Shown: positions 5,269 to 5,875 of the stretch, one piece after another | How positions within the stretch are numbered: position 1 is the first letter of the stretch | Layout of the letters: every line of letters begins with the position of its first letter | The notes under the pieces: generated by a model | The model's input: only the letters and a program-made list of their open reading frames with translations | Told to the model about the DNA's origin: nothing | Database searches by the model: none | Assembly (NCBI GenBank): GCA_964466745.1 | Contig: CAYXOX010000168.1 | Span: 1 to 5,875 of the forward strand | Source of the DNA: CAYXOX01 sp964466745 | GTDB lineage: Bacteria > Pseudomonadota > Alphaproteobacteria > Rhodobacterales > Rhodobacteraceae | Direction: 5' to 3' | DNA length: 5,875 bases | Translations under genes and position numbers: made by a program

Positions 5269-5875
5269 TCAGCCCCCCACCATGTCCCAGCGCGCGTAGA
5301 GCCCGCCGAAGAGATCGAACTGGGCGAAGAATGCCACCAGCACCACCCAGCCCAGCGACATCGGCAGGAATACCTTCCAGCCAAGCCGCATCAGCTGGTC
5401 GTAGCGGTAGCGCGGGACGATGGCCTTCACCATCGCGAAGAGGAAGAAGAACACCGCCATCTTGCCGACCATCCAGCCGGCGCCGTCGGGGATGCCGGGG
5501 ATGGGCGAAAGCCAGCCGCCGAAGAACAGCAGCGTCATCAGCGCGCACATCAGGAAGATCGCGATGTACTCGCCGGCCATGAACAGCAGGAACGGCGTGG
5601 AGGAATATTCCACCTGGTAGCCCGCCACCAGCTCGGATTCCGCCTCGGGCAGGTCGAACGGCGGCCGGTTCGTCTCGGCCAGCGCCGACACGAAGAAGAG
5701 CACCACCATGGGCAGATGCGGCAGCCAGTACCAGCCGAAGAAGTGCCAGTCGGTATCCTGCGCCCCGACGATGGCCGAGAAGTTCATCGAGCCGGTGGAG
5801 AGGATCACGCCGATGATGATGAGGCCGATCGAGACCTCGTAGGAAATCATCTGCGCGGCCGAGCGCAGCGAACCA
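5269..5875 (-). CDS. nuoH: NADH-quinone oxidoreductase subunit H, 3' part (runs off the right edge)
   Basis: NuoH (ND1) is the membrane subunit that joins the peripheral and membrane arms and forms much of the quinone-binding chamber. The last 201 codons are present; the frame continues past the edge as GSLRSAAQMISYEVSIG, a hallmark of the family. The highly conserved acidic loop NRPPFDLPEAESELVAGY is at 5670-5617, followed by MAGEYIAIF, several membrane helices and the conserved PRYRYDQLMRLGWKVFLP near the C-terminus. The protein ends YARWDMVGG with TGA at 5271-5269. Family members are about 345 residues, so roughly 145 N-terminal residues lie outside the window. Unlike most neighbours it does not touch the next recognised gene. 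Confidence 0.97.
   Translation of the reverse strand, partial: GSLRSAAQMISYEVSIGLIIIGVILSTGSMNFSAIVGAQDTDWHFFGWYWLPHLPMVVLFFVSALAETNRPPFDLPEAESELVAGYQVEYSSTPFLLFMAGEYIAIFLMCALMTLLFFGGWLSPIPGIPDGAGWMVGKMAVFFFLFAMVKAIVPRYRYDQLMRLGWKVFLPMSLGWVVLVAFFAQFDLFGGLYARWDMVGG

Noticed and set aside
5018..5548. Alternative minus-strand frame of 176 codons overlapping the nuoH 3' end and the spacer
   Set aside because: Most of it lies out of frame inside conserved nuoH, and the product is Arg/Ala-rich without motifs.

Overview
The window is an internal slice of a complex I (NADH:ubiquinone oxidoreductase, nuo) operon, and every supported gene lies on the minus strand. Reading in the direction of transcription (right to left), the order is nuoH (3' part only), a hairpin-rich spacer of about 250 bp with a doubtful 83-codon ORF, nuoI, a carboxymuconolactone-decarboxylase-family gene, nuoJ, an unrecognised gene for a probable exported protein, nuoK, nuoL (interrupted by a 10-N assembly gap) and nuoM (5' part only). 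The high GC content, strongly GC-biased third codon positions, closely alphaproteobacterial Nuo proteins and extra reading frames among the nuo genes suggest an alphaproteobacterium, most likely of the Rhodobacteraceae (Rhodobacter/Paracoccus/Roseobacter relatives). The genus cannot be told from this window.

Right part (about 5269-5875): the C-terminal 201 codons of NuoH, the membrane subunit that forms much of the quinone chamber. Spacer (5017-5268): no recognisable gene, but at least five inverted repeats in a row end 16 nt before the nuoI ribosome binding site. Centre (3460-5016): NuoI, carrying two [4Fe-4S] clusters; a cysteine-free CMD-family protein; and NuoJ. Left part (1-3460): the unknown protein lies between NuoJ and NuoK, two subunits that sit side by side in the membrane arm, followed by NuoK, NuoL and the first 183 codons of NuoM.

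The genes are packed tightly. CMD/nuoJ, unknown/nuoK and nuoL/nuoM share ATGA stop-start overlaps, nuoJ/unknown share TGATG, and nuoK and nuoL are 4 nt apart. This implies one polycistronic message with translational coupling. No promoter, terminator, tRNA, rRNA, CRISPR or insertion sequence was seen. Together the Nuo subunits carry electrons through NuoI towards quinone at the NuoH region and use the energy to pump protons through the antiporter-like NuoL and NuoM and the NuoH/J/K channel.

The parts least explained by standard complex I biology are the exported protein between nuoJ and nuoK, the cysteine-less CMD protein, and the structured nuoH-nuoI spacer. The apparent break in nuoL is an artefact of the gap length, not a broken gene.
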